Assembly (NCBI GenBank): GCA_004017275.1
Contig: SAKE01000006.1
Location: forward strand, 82,662-146,661
Source: Mesorhizobium sp.
GTDB lineage: Bacteria; Pseudomonadota; Alphaproteobacteria; Rhizobiales; Rhizobiaceae
DNA: 64,000 bases
Direction: 5' to 3'
Under the pieces are notes generated by a model. It was not told the DNA's origin. It saw only the letters and a program-made list of their open reading frames with translations, and searched no databases. The position numbers were made by a program, and so were the translations under genes. This document shows positions 24,887-32,055 of the stretch, in pieces (the first letter of the stretch is position 1; each line of letters starts with the position of its first letter).

Positions 24887-26137
24887 CCAGAACGCGGCCT
24901 TCGCCAGTTTTGTCTTGCATTCTTACTGGCTGCGCTTGCCTTCCTGGTCTTTTCCACCCCCGCCTCCGCCGCCAAGATCGACGATCAGTTCCGTACCTGG
25001 CTACAGAATGACCTATGGCCGCAAGCCAAGGCGAAAGGCATTTCCAAAAACACCTTCGATGCCGCCTTCGACGGCATCAAGCCCAATCTGAAGCTGCCCG
25101 ACCTGGTCAAGCCGGGCGAGAAGGCGACCACGCCGCAGAAGCAGCATCAGGCCGAATTCGGCTCGCCCGGCGCCTATTTCGCCGAGAAGACGGTTCGCGC
25201 GGTGACGGCAGGCGGACGTGCGCGTGAAGCCACCAATGCCAGGACACTTGCAGCCATCGAAAAGCGCTATGGCGTGCCGGGTGAAGTGCTGCTGGCGATC
25301 TGGGGCCGCGAGACTGGCTTCGGCGCGGCCAAGATGCCCTACGACGCCTTCGAGGTGCTGGGCACCAAGGCGTTCATGTCGACCAAGAAGGATTTCTTTC
25401 GCACCGAGCTTTTGGCCGCACTGGAAATCGTCGAGCGTGGGCTGGCCCCCGTCGGCGCGATGAAGTCGTCATGGGCCGGTGCGCTCGGCCAGCCGCAATT
25501 CATGCCGACCTCGTTCCTGAAACATGCCGTGGATTTCGACGGCGACGGCCGCGTCGACATCTGGAACTCGACGCCGGACGTGTTGGCCTCGATCGCCAAC
25601 TATCTCGTCCATTATGGCTGGGTGAGGGGCCGTGGCTGGGGTTTCGAGGTGACGGTGCCGGAAAGCGTTTCCTGTTCGCTGGAAGGCCCGGACCAGGGCA
25701 AGAAAATCTCCGAATGGGCGGCAATGGGCATTAGCCGTGTTGGCGGCAAACCGTTTCCGGCGAGTGAGCTGAAGGCCGAAGGCTTCCTGCTGATGCCGGC
25801 TGGGCGCAGCGGCCCGGCCTTTGTCGCCACACCCAATTTTTATGTGCTGAAACAATACAACACCAGCGACCTCTACGCGCTGTTCATCGGCCATGGCGCC
25901 GATCGCATCGCCCATGGCGACGCCAATTTTGCCGGAGGTTGGGGCGCGGTCGGCGGGCTGCACCGTTCGGACATCGCCGCCCTGCAGCGGGCGCTGGAAG
26001 CCAAGGGTTACGATGTCGGCAGCGCCGACGGCCTGCCCGGCTTCAAGACCCGCCGCTCGATCGGCACATGGCAAGCCAAGAATGGCCGCGCCGCCACTTG
26101 CTTTCCTGACGCCGGCCTGGTCGCAACGTTGAAATAG
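24860..26137 (+). CDS. Lytic murein transglycosylase, MltB-like, with repeat-derived start
   Basis: A 425-residue periplasmic enzyme that cleaves peptidoglycan glycan strands to 1,6-anhydro products. A signal peptide (LRQFCLAFLLAALAFLVF to STPASAA) is followed by the MltB_2-type catalytic domain with the probable catalytic E151 in AIWGRETGFG and the SSWAGALGQPQFMPTSFL block. A C-terminal peptidoglycan-binding domain covers about 360-425. The start is placed at ATG 24860 inside repeat A2, where GAGGGGG ends about four bases upstream; residues 1-9 (MAGRPEGGA) are repeat-encoded. The frame stays open further upstream to a TTG at 24659, but that start would put the whole repeat in the protein before the signal peptide. 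Confidence 0.88.
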   Translation: MAGRPEGGAPERGLRQFCLAFLLAALAFLVFSTPASAAKIDDQFRTWLQNDLWPQAKAKGISKNTFDAAFDGIKPNLKLPDLVKPGEKATTPQKQHQAEFGSPGAYFAEKTVRAVTAGGRAREATNARTLAAIEKRYGVPGEVLLAIWGRETGFGAAKMPYDAFEVLGTKAFMSTKKDFFRTELLAALEIVERGLAPVGAMKSSWAGALGQPQFMPTSFLKHAVDFDGDGRVDIWNSTPDVLASIANYLVHYGWVRGRGWGFEVTVPESVSCSLEGPDQGKKISEWAAMGISRVGGKPFPASELKAEGFLLMPAGRSGPAFVATPNFYVLKQYNTSDLYALFIGHGADRIAHGDANFAGGWGAVGGLHRSDIAALQRALEAKGYDVGSADGLPGFKTRRSIGTWQAKNGRAATCFPDAGLVATLK

Positions 26138-26400
26138 CTCCGAAATCAGCGGGTTTTTCACAACTGGCAGCCTCGATTGGTTGGCCTGCGTCGACACCCC
26201 GACGGCCGGCCTTTCTGGCCCAATGAGCCGTCGTATAAATGCTCGTTGCCCGCCACGAGACTGCCGGATATGGTGTTGACCAACTGGACAAAAACCGCAA
26301 CGGTAAGAGATCAGGAGGGCCGTCTCCAGGCCCGAAAAGAATTCCGCAACCCTGAGCCGGGAACTCAGGTCAACAAACAACAAAACAGGGAACAGTCACC

Positions 26401-28044
26401 ATGATGATGGAAAATTTTGCTCTACGCTCCCGCATCTTGCTCGCGGGCGCAGCCATGTCCGCGCTGCTTCTGGCCGGCGCGCCAGCCGGTGCGGTCACGC
26501 CCGCCGACACGCTGGTCGAAGGTTTCGCCATCGACGACATCATCACCATGGATCCGGGCGAGGCGTTCGAGCTGTCGACCGCCGAGGTCACCGGCAACAC
26601 CTATGACCTGCTGGTCCGTCTCGACCTCAGCGACACCTCCAAGGTCAAGGGTGACCTTGCCGAAAGCTGGACCGTCTCCGACGACGGCCTGACCTACACC
26701 TTCAAGCTCAAGCCCGGTCTGAAATTCGCTTCCGGCAATCCGATCACGGCGGCCGACGTCGCCTGGTCGTTCGAGCGCGCCGTCAAGCTGGACAAGAGCC
26801 CGGCCTTCATCATCGGCCAGTTCGGCATCAGCGGCGACAACGTCACCGAAAAAGCCAAGGCGGTCGACGACGGCACTTTCCAGTTCACCGTCGACAAGGC
26901 CTACGCGCCGAGCTTCGTCCTGAACTGCCTGTCGGCAACCGTCGCCTCGGTGGTCGATGCCAAGCTGGTCAAGGAACATGTCGCGGCGGTAACGCCAAGC
27001 GCCGACTACAAATGGGACAATGATTTCGGCAATGCCTGGCTGAAGACCGGCTATGCCGGCTCCGGCGTCTTCAAGCTGCGCGAATGGCGGGCCAATGAGG
27101 CTGTCGTTCTCGAGCGCAACGACAATTATTACGGCGAGAAGGCCAAGCTTGCCCGCGTCATCTATCGCAACATGAAGGAAAGCTCGGGCCAGCGCCTGGC
27201 GCTCGAAGCCGGCGATATCGACGTTGCCCGCAACCTCGAGCCGAACGACCTCGACGCCATCGCCAAGAACGCCGATCTGACCTCCACCAGCGCGCCCAAG
27301 GGCACCGTCTACTACATCAGCCTCAACCAGAAGAACGCCAACCTCGCCAAGCCGGAGGTCCGCCAGGCGTTCAAATATCTGGTCGACTATGATGCGTTGG
27401 GCTCGACCATCCTCAAGGGCATTGGCGAAATCCATCAGACCTTCCTGCCCAAGGGCGTGCTCGGCGAATTGGATGAGAATCCGTTCAAGCTCGATGTTGC
27501 CAAGGCCAAGGAGTTGCTGGCCAAGGCCGGCCTGGCGGACGGTTTCAGCGTAACCATGGACGTTCGTACCGGCCAGCCGACGACCGGCATGGCGGAATCG
27601 ATCCAGCAGACGCTGGGACAGGCCGGCATCAAGCTCGAGATCATCCCGGGCGACGGCAAGCAGACGCTGACCAAATACCGCGCCCGCAACCACGACATCT
27701 ATATCGGCCAGTGGGGCCAGGATTATTTCGATCCGAACTCCAATGCCCAGACTTTTGCCTCGAACCCGGACAATTCGGATGCGGGCAAGTCCAAGACGCT
27801 GGCCTGGCGCAATGCCTGGGACATTCCGGACCTGACCAAGCAGACGGAAGCGGCGTTGCTCGAGAAGGACGCCGGCAAACGCGCCGATATGTACAAGGAT
27901 CTCGAGAAGAAGATCCTCGACACCAGCCCCTTCGTCGTCATCCACCAGCAGCTGGAAGTCGCCGGCCTGCGCAAGAACCTCAAGGGCTTTGCGCTCGGCC
28001 CGAGCTTCGACAGCAACTTCGTCGGGCCGATGTCGAAGGAATAG
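26401..28044 (+). CDS. Peptide-type ABC importer binding protein
   Basis: A 547-residue periplasmic solute-binding protein of the SBP_bac_5 family. The signal peptide runs to about residue 31 (AGAPAGAVTPADTLV). The mature protein has the family's ITMDPGEAFE opening, LKPGLKFASGNPITAADVAWSF and the C-terminal KKILDTSPFVVIHQQ. Three ATG codons in a row begin the frame at 26401, preceded by AGGGAA. It heads a complete five-gene importer; the substrate could be dipeptides, oligopeptides or other compounds. The gap from 26138 to 26400 holds no recognised gene and should carry the promoter. Confidence 0.9.
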   Translation: MMMENFALRSRILLAGAAMSALLLAGAPAGAVTPADTLVEGFAIDDIITMDPGEAFELSTAEVTGNTYDLLVRLDLSDTSKVKGDLAESWTVSDDGLTYTFKLKPGLKFASGNPITAADVAWSFERAVKLDKSPAFIIGQFGISGDNVTEKAKAVDDGTFQFTVDKAYAPSFVLNCLSATVASVVDAKLVKEHVAAVTPSADYKWDNDFGNAWLKTGYAGSGVFKLREWRANEAVVLERNDNYYGEKAKLARVIYRNMKESSGQRLALEAGDIDVARNLEPNDLDAIAKNADLTSTSAPKGTVYYISLNQKNANLAKPEVRQAFKYLVDYDALGSTILKGIGEIHQTFLPKGVLGELDENPFKLDVAKAKELLAKAGLADGFSVTMDVRTGQPTTGMAESIQQTLGQAGIKLEIIPGDGKQTLTKYRARNHDIYIGQWGQDYFDPNSNAQTFASNPDNSDAGKSKTLAWRNAWDIPDLTKQTEAALLEKDAGKRADMYKDLEKKILDTSPFVVIHQQLEVAGLRKNLKGFALGPSFDSNFVGPMSKE

Positions 28045-28062
28045 TGCTCGCGGACACGCCGC

Positions 28063-29130
28063 ATGAGCATGGTTGAAAAAGAAGTGGCGGCGGGGCGCGG
28101 CAGCGCCCGTGCCGTCGCCATTGCATCGTCGCTTGGCCGATTCCTGGTCATCGCGATCACGACCTATCTTGGTCTGCTCGCGGTCACCTTCTTCATCGGC
28201 CGTGTCATCCCGATCGACCCGGTGCTGGCGGTGCTCGGCGACCGGGCGCCGGCCAATGTTGTCGAGCGCACGCGTCGCGAAATGGGACTCGATCTGCCCT
28301 TGATCGAGCAGTTTTACATCTACGTGAAGAATGCGCTGAACGGCAATTTCGGCATATCGGTACTGACCACCAATCCGGTCATGACCGACATTCGCCGCGC
28401 CCTGCCGGCCACCACGGAACTGGCGACGCTGGGAACCCTGATCGGCGCGCTGTTTGGCGTGCCGCTTGGCGTGCTGGCCGCGGTCAAGCGCGGCAGTCTC
28501 ATCGACCAGATCGTGCGCGTCATCGGCCTGATCGGCTATTCCGTGCCGATTTTCTGGCTGGGACTGCTGGCACTGGTGCTGTTCTACGCCAAGCTGCAAT
28601 GGGTCGCCTTCCCGGCGCGGCTCGACGTCGTCTACGAATACACCTTCACGCCGATCACCGGCTTCTACCTCCTCGACTCTGCGATGCAGGGGCAATGGGA
28701 CGTCTTTTACGATGCCTTCCGCCACATCGTCCTGCCGGCTTCGCTGCTCGGCTATTTCTCGCTTGCCTATATCAGCCGCATGACGCGCTCGTTCATGCTC
28801 AACGAGCTGACGCAGGAATACATCGTCGCGGCGCGTGCCAAGGGCCTGTCGGAAACCCGCATCATCTGGGGCCATGCACTGCGCAACGCGGCGGTGCCGA
28901 TGGTGACGGTGATCGCGCTTTCCTATGCCGGGCTGCTGGAAGGCTCCGTGCTCACCGAGACCGTATTTTCGTGGCCGGGCATCGGCCTCTACATCACCAA
29001 CTCGCTGCAAAACGCCGATATGAACGCCGTGCTCGGCGGCACCATCGTCATCGGCTCGGTCTTCATCGCCATCAACCTTCTCTCCGACCTGCTCTATCGC
29101 GTGCTCGATCCGAGGACGAAGGTTCAATGA
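28063..29130 (+). CDS. Peptide-type ABC importer permease, DppB-like
   Basis: A 355-residue inner-membrane permease with a cytoplasmic N-terminus and six predicted helices. The family's RRTLP-type segment DIRRALPATTELATLGTLIG and the coupling loop [21 protein letters not shown] are present. The periplasmic loop before the last helices is longer than in DppB of E. coli. It begins 18 nt after the binding-protein gene. A family C palindrome follows and separates it from the partner permease. Confidence 0.9.
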   Translation: MSMVEKEVAAGRGSARAVAIASSLGRFLVIAITTYLGLLAVTFFIGRVIPIDPVLAVLGDRAPANVVERTRREMGLDLPLIEQFYIYVKNALNGNFGISVLTTNPVMTDIRRALPATTELATLGTLIGALFGVPLGVLAAVKRGSLIDQIVRVIGLIGYSVPIFWLGLLALVLFYAKLQWVAFPARLDVVYEYTFTPITGFYLLDSAMQGQWDVFYDAFRHIVLPASLLGYFSLAYISRMTRSFMLNELTQEYIVAARAKGLSETRIIWGHALRNAAVPMVTVIALSYAGLLEGSVLTETVFSWPGIGLYITNSLQNADMNAVLGGTIVIGSVFIAINLLSDLLYRVLDPRTKVQ

Positions 29131-29166
29131 GCAGAGGTATCCCACTTTCGGGCTCAGTTGCGGCCA

Positions 29167-29302
29167 ACCACCCCCACTCCGGCCCTTCGGGCCACCTCTC
29201 CCCCTGCCCGGGGGAGAGGAAAACCCGGTCGCGCGCTTGGCGCCTTTCCTCTCCCCCGTCGAACGGGGGAGAGGTGGTCTGCGAAGCAGACCGGAGTGGG
29301 GA
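29167..29302. repeat. Palindromic intergenic element, family C
   Basis: The left arm (about 29169-29220) has CACCCCCACTCCGG, GCCCTTCGGGC and CTCTCCCCCTGCCCGGGGGAGAG. The right arm (about 29243-29301) has CTCTCCCCCGTCGAACGGGGGAGAG, GTCTGCGAAGCAGAC and CCGGAGTGGGG. Both arms fold alone and with each other. It sits between the two permease genes of the importer operon. Confidence 0.88.
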
Positions 29303-29326
29303 TCGACAGCTTCAAGAGGCATCGTC

Positions 29327-30253
29327 ATGACCGCCTCCGACGCCCGCCCTCTCTCCCGTCGCGACTGGCTGCTCAGCGAGCGCCCGGCGTCGCGCACTCA
29401 GGCAAGGCTCGGCCGAGCCTATGTGGCGTGGCGGCGCTTTTCCGCCAACCGGCTGGCGTTTCTTGGCCTGCTCATCATCATTGCCCTGCTGGTCGTTGCC
29501 GCGCTTGCCGGCGTGCTGGCTCCCTATTCGCCGACATTCGGCGACCTGAAGAACGCGCGTTTGCTGGCCCCCAGCGCCGAGCATTGGTTCGGTACCGACG
29601 ATCTCGGCCGCGATATCCTTTCACGCATCCTCTACGGCTCGCGCTGGACGCTTTATGTCGTCATCCTGGTCGCCATCATCGCCGCACCCATAGGCCTTCT
29701 GGTCGGCACCGTCGCCGGCTATGCCGGCGGCTGGACGGACGCCATCCTGATGCGCATCACCGACATCTTTCTCGCCTTCCCCAAGCTGATCCTGGCGCTG
29801 GCCTTTGTCGCCGCCCTAGGTCCCGGCATCGAGAATGCGGTGCTCGCCATCGCTATCACCTCATGGCCGCCTTACGCCCGCATCGCGCGCGCCGAGACGC
29901 TGACGGTGCGCAATTCCGATTACATCAAGGCGGTGCAATTGATGGGCGCCTCGCCCTTTCGCATCGTCCTGCGCCACATCATGCCGCTCTGCATTTCGTC
30001 GCTGATCATCAGGGTGACGCTCGACATGGCCGGCATCATCCTGACCGCTGCCGGGCTCGGTTTCCTTGGCCTTGGCGCGCAGCCGCCGCTGCCCGAATGG
30101 GGCACGATGATCGCGTCCGGCCGCCGCTTCGTGCTCGACCAATGGTGGGTGGCGGGTGCGCCTGGCTTTGCCATCCTCATAGTCAGCCTTGGCTTCAACC
30201 TGCTCGGCGATGGCCTGCGCGACGCGCTCGATCCGCGGAGCGGTGACCAATGA
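29327..30253 (+). CDS. Peptide-type ABC importer permease, DppC-like
   Basis: A 308-residue inner-membrane permease. It opens with MTASDARPLSRRDWLLSERP, has the RFSANRLAFLGLLIIIALL first helix and the periplasmic HWFGTDDLGRDILSRILYGSR signature of the DppC/OppC group, and ends with a six-helix core whose coupling loop reads KAVQLMGASPFRIVLRHI. ATG 29327 is preferred because the frame upstream runs through repeat C. The stop codon lies in a 14-bp tandem duplication that shifts the start of the next gene. Confidence 0.9.
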   Translation: MTASDARPLSRRDWLLSERPASRTQARLGRAYVAWRRFSANRLAFLGLLIIIALLVVAALAGVLAPYSPTFGDLKNARLLAPSAEHWFGTDDLGRDILSRILYGSRWTLYVVILVAIIAAPIGLLVGTVAGYAGGWTDAILMRITDIFLAFPKLILALAFVAALGPGIENAVLAIAITSWPPYARIARAETLTVRNSDYIKAVQLMGASPFRIVLRHIMPLCISSLIIRVTLDMAGIILTAAGLGFLGLGAQPPLPEWGTMIASGRRFVLDQWWVAGAPGFAILIVSLGFNLLGDGLRDALDPRSGDQ

Positions 30254-30267
30254 GCGGCGACCAATGA
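30240..30267 (+). repeat. 14-bp tandem duplication at a gene junction
   Basis: GCGGTGACCAATGA (30240-30253) is followed directly by GCGGCGACCAATGA (30254-30267), one mismatch. The first copy holds the permease stop, the second the start codon of the ATPase gene. A five-codon frame (MSGDQ) begins at ATG 30250 in the first copy and stops at 30265-30267. Confidence 0.85.
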
Positions 30268-31109
30268 ACAGAAAGACAGAGACGCTTCTCGATGTCGACG
30301 ATCTGCGCGTCACCTTCCCGACCCGCACAGGGCTGATCGAGGCGGTGCGCGGCGTCTCCTTTTCGCTCGGCCGCGAACGGCTCGGCATCGTTGGCGAATC
30401 CGGCTCGGGCAAATCGCAGACCGGCCGCGCCATCATGGGGCTAACGCCGCCGCAGGCGCGGATATCGGCCAACAGGCTTGCCTTCGACGGCATCGACCTG
30501 CTCAGCGTCTCGCCACGCGAGCGCCGGGCGCTGCGCGGAAATCGGATCGCCATGATCCTGCAGGATCCGAAATATTCGCTCGATCCGGTGATGAGCATCG
30601 GCCGCCAGATCGTCGAGACGCTGCGCACGCATGAGAAAGTCGGCAAGGCCGAAGCGCGCGACCGCGCACTGGCCATGCTGGAGGCGGTGCAGATCCGTGA
30701 CCCGGCCCGCGTCTTCGACCTGCATCCGCATGAGGTGTCCGGCGGCATGGGCCAGCGCGCCATGATCGCCATGATGCTGATCGCCGGGCCGGAAATGATG
30801 ATTGCCGACGAGCCAACCTCGGCGCTCGATGTCACCGTGCAGCTCGATGTGCTCGGCATTCTAGACCGGCTGGTCAGCGAGCGCGGCATGGGGCTGATCT
30901 TCATCTCGCACGATTTGCGGCTGGTCTCGTCCTTCTGCGACCGCGTCATCGTCATGTATGCAGGCAAGGTGGTCGAGCAGCTCAAGGCCTCGGAACTCGG
31001 CCAGGCCCAGCACCCCTACACGCGCGGCTTGCTGAACTGCATGCCCAAGATCGGCGCCGACCGCCACCCGCTGCCGGTGCTCGACCGCAAGCCGGAGTGG
31101 GCGGCATGA
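30264..31109 (+). CDS. Peptide-type ABC importer ATPase, DppD-like
   Basis: A 281-residue ABC ATPase. Walker A GESGSGKS lies near residue 44, the ABC signature appears as VSGGMGQR (one residue off the usual SGGQ), and Walker B as [12 protein letters not shown]. The C-terminal oligopeptide-type extension with HPYTRGLLNCMPKIG is present, but the four cysteines that hold an iron-sulfur cluster in some DppD proteins are not seen. It works as a heterodimer with the next gene product. The start ATG 30264 lies in the second copy of the tandem duplication. Confidence 0.9.
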   Translation: MNRKTETLLDVDDLRVTFPTRTGLIEAVRGVSFSLGRERLGIVGESGSGKSQTGRAIMGLTPPQARISANRLAFDGIDLLSVSPRERRALRGNRIAMILQDPKYSLDPVMSIGRQIVETLRTHEKVGKAEARDRALAMLEAVQIRDPARVFDLHPHEVSGGMGQRAMIAMMLIAGPEMMIADEPTSALDVTVQLDVLGILDRLVSERGMGLIFISHDLRLVSSFCDRVIVMYAGKVVEQLKASELGQAQHPYTRGLLNCMPKIGADRHPLPVLDRKPEWAA

Positions 31110-31852
31110 CAGCAGCGATTGCCGTCGACAGGCTGGAGGTCATCTTCGACCGTTTTCGCGCGCTGAAGGGCGTCAGCCTCGACGTGCAGCCGGGCGAGTC
31201 CTTTGGCCTGGTCGGCGAATCCGGCTCCGGCAAATCGACGCTGCTCAGGGCGATCGCCGGCCTTGCGCCGGTCGCTTCGGGCAGCATCGCCGTCAACGGC
31301 AAGACGCTCGGGCCACGCCGCGACAAGGCCTTCTACCGCGAAGTGCAGATGGTCTTCCAGGACCCGTACGGCTCGCTGCACCCGCGCCAGACCGTCGACC
31401 GTCTGCTGCAGGAGCCGCTTGCCATCCATGGCTTTGTCGACGGTGAAAAGCGCATCCAGCGGGCGCTGGACGAGGTCGGTCTGGGAAACGGTTTTCGGTT
31501 CCGCTATTCGCACCAATTATCGGGCGGCCAGCGCCAGCGCGTGGCGATCGCGCGTGCGCTCATCCTCGAACCGTCGATCCTGCTGCTCGACGAACCGACC
31601 TCGGCGCTCGATGCCTCGGTGCAGGCGGAAGTGCTCAACCTGCTGGAAGAGGTCCGCAAGCGGCGCAAGCTGACCTTCCTGATGGTCAGCCACGACCTCG
31701 CCATCATCACCCATATGTGCGAGCGGCTGATGGTGATGCAAGGCGGTGAGGCCGTGGAGAATCTGACGGCGGCCGATCTCGTCGAGCGTCGCGTGACGAA
31801 GGATTATACGCGCAATCTGCTCAGGGCCAGCGACGGGTTTGTGAGGGCGTAG
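31106..31852 (+). CDS. Peptide-type ABC importer ATPase, DppF-like
   Basis: A 248-residue ABC ATPase, partner of the preceding one. Walker A GESGSGKS, signature LSGGQRQR and Walker [12 protein letters not shown] are all canonical. It is shorter than E. coli DppF because the C-terminal oligopeptide extension is reduced. It overlaps the previous gene by four bases (ATGA), so translation is probably coupled. Repeat A3 follows its stop and separates it from the convergent efflux genes. Confidence 0.9.
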   Translation: MTAAIAVDRLEVIFDRFRALKGVSLDVQPGESFGLVGESGSGKSTLLRAIAGLAPVASGSIAVNGKTLGPRRDKAFYREVQMVFQDPYGSLHPRQTVDRLLQEPLAIHGFVDGEKRIQRALDEVGLGNGFRFRYSHQLSGGQRQRVAIARALILEPSILLLDEPTSALDASVQAEVLNLLEEVRKRRKLTFLMVSHDLAIITHMCERLMVMQGGEAVENLTAADLVERRVTKDYTRNLLRASDGFVRA

Positions 31853-31876
31853 CTGAATCTCTAGGTCGAGTTCTGT

Positions 31877-32036
31877 GGCGCCCCCCTCTGGCCTGCCGGC
31901 CATCTCCCCCTCAAGGGGGGAGATTACTCGCTCAACCGCTTTCGCCAATTGCAAACAGCGCAAGGTTGGCGAGGTGACCGAAACTGCCAATCTCCCCCCT
32001 TGAGGGGGAGATGCCCGGCAGGGCAGAGGGGGGCGC
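31877..32036. repeat. Palindromic intergenic element, family A copy 3
   Basis: Left arm about 31877-31927 and right arm about 31987-32036, with the same outer GGCGCCCCCCTCTGG, CCTGCCGG and CATCTCCCCCTCAAGGGGGG blocks as A1 and A2. The centre has CGCTTTCGCCAATTGC. It lies between two genes that converge, so it could act as a bidirectional terminator here. Confidence 0.9.
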
Positions 32037-32055
32037 GACAGAACGCGACTTTGCC

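Noticed and set aside
26422..29397. A minus-strand open frame of 991 codons opposite the importer binding protein and permease
   Set aside because: It mirrors real, well-supported genes on the plus strand; its product is a low-complexity Arg/Asp/Gly/His-rich string without domains. It results from GC-rich third positions.
3035..32036. Palindromic repeats as a CRISPR array or insertion sequence
   Set aside because: Copies are dispersed, single and without regular spacers; no cas gene, transposase or target duplication is visible.
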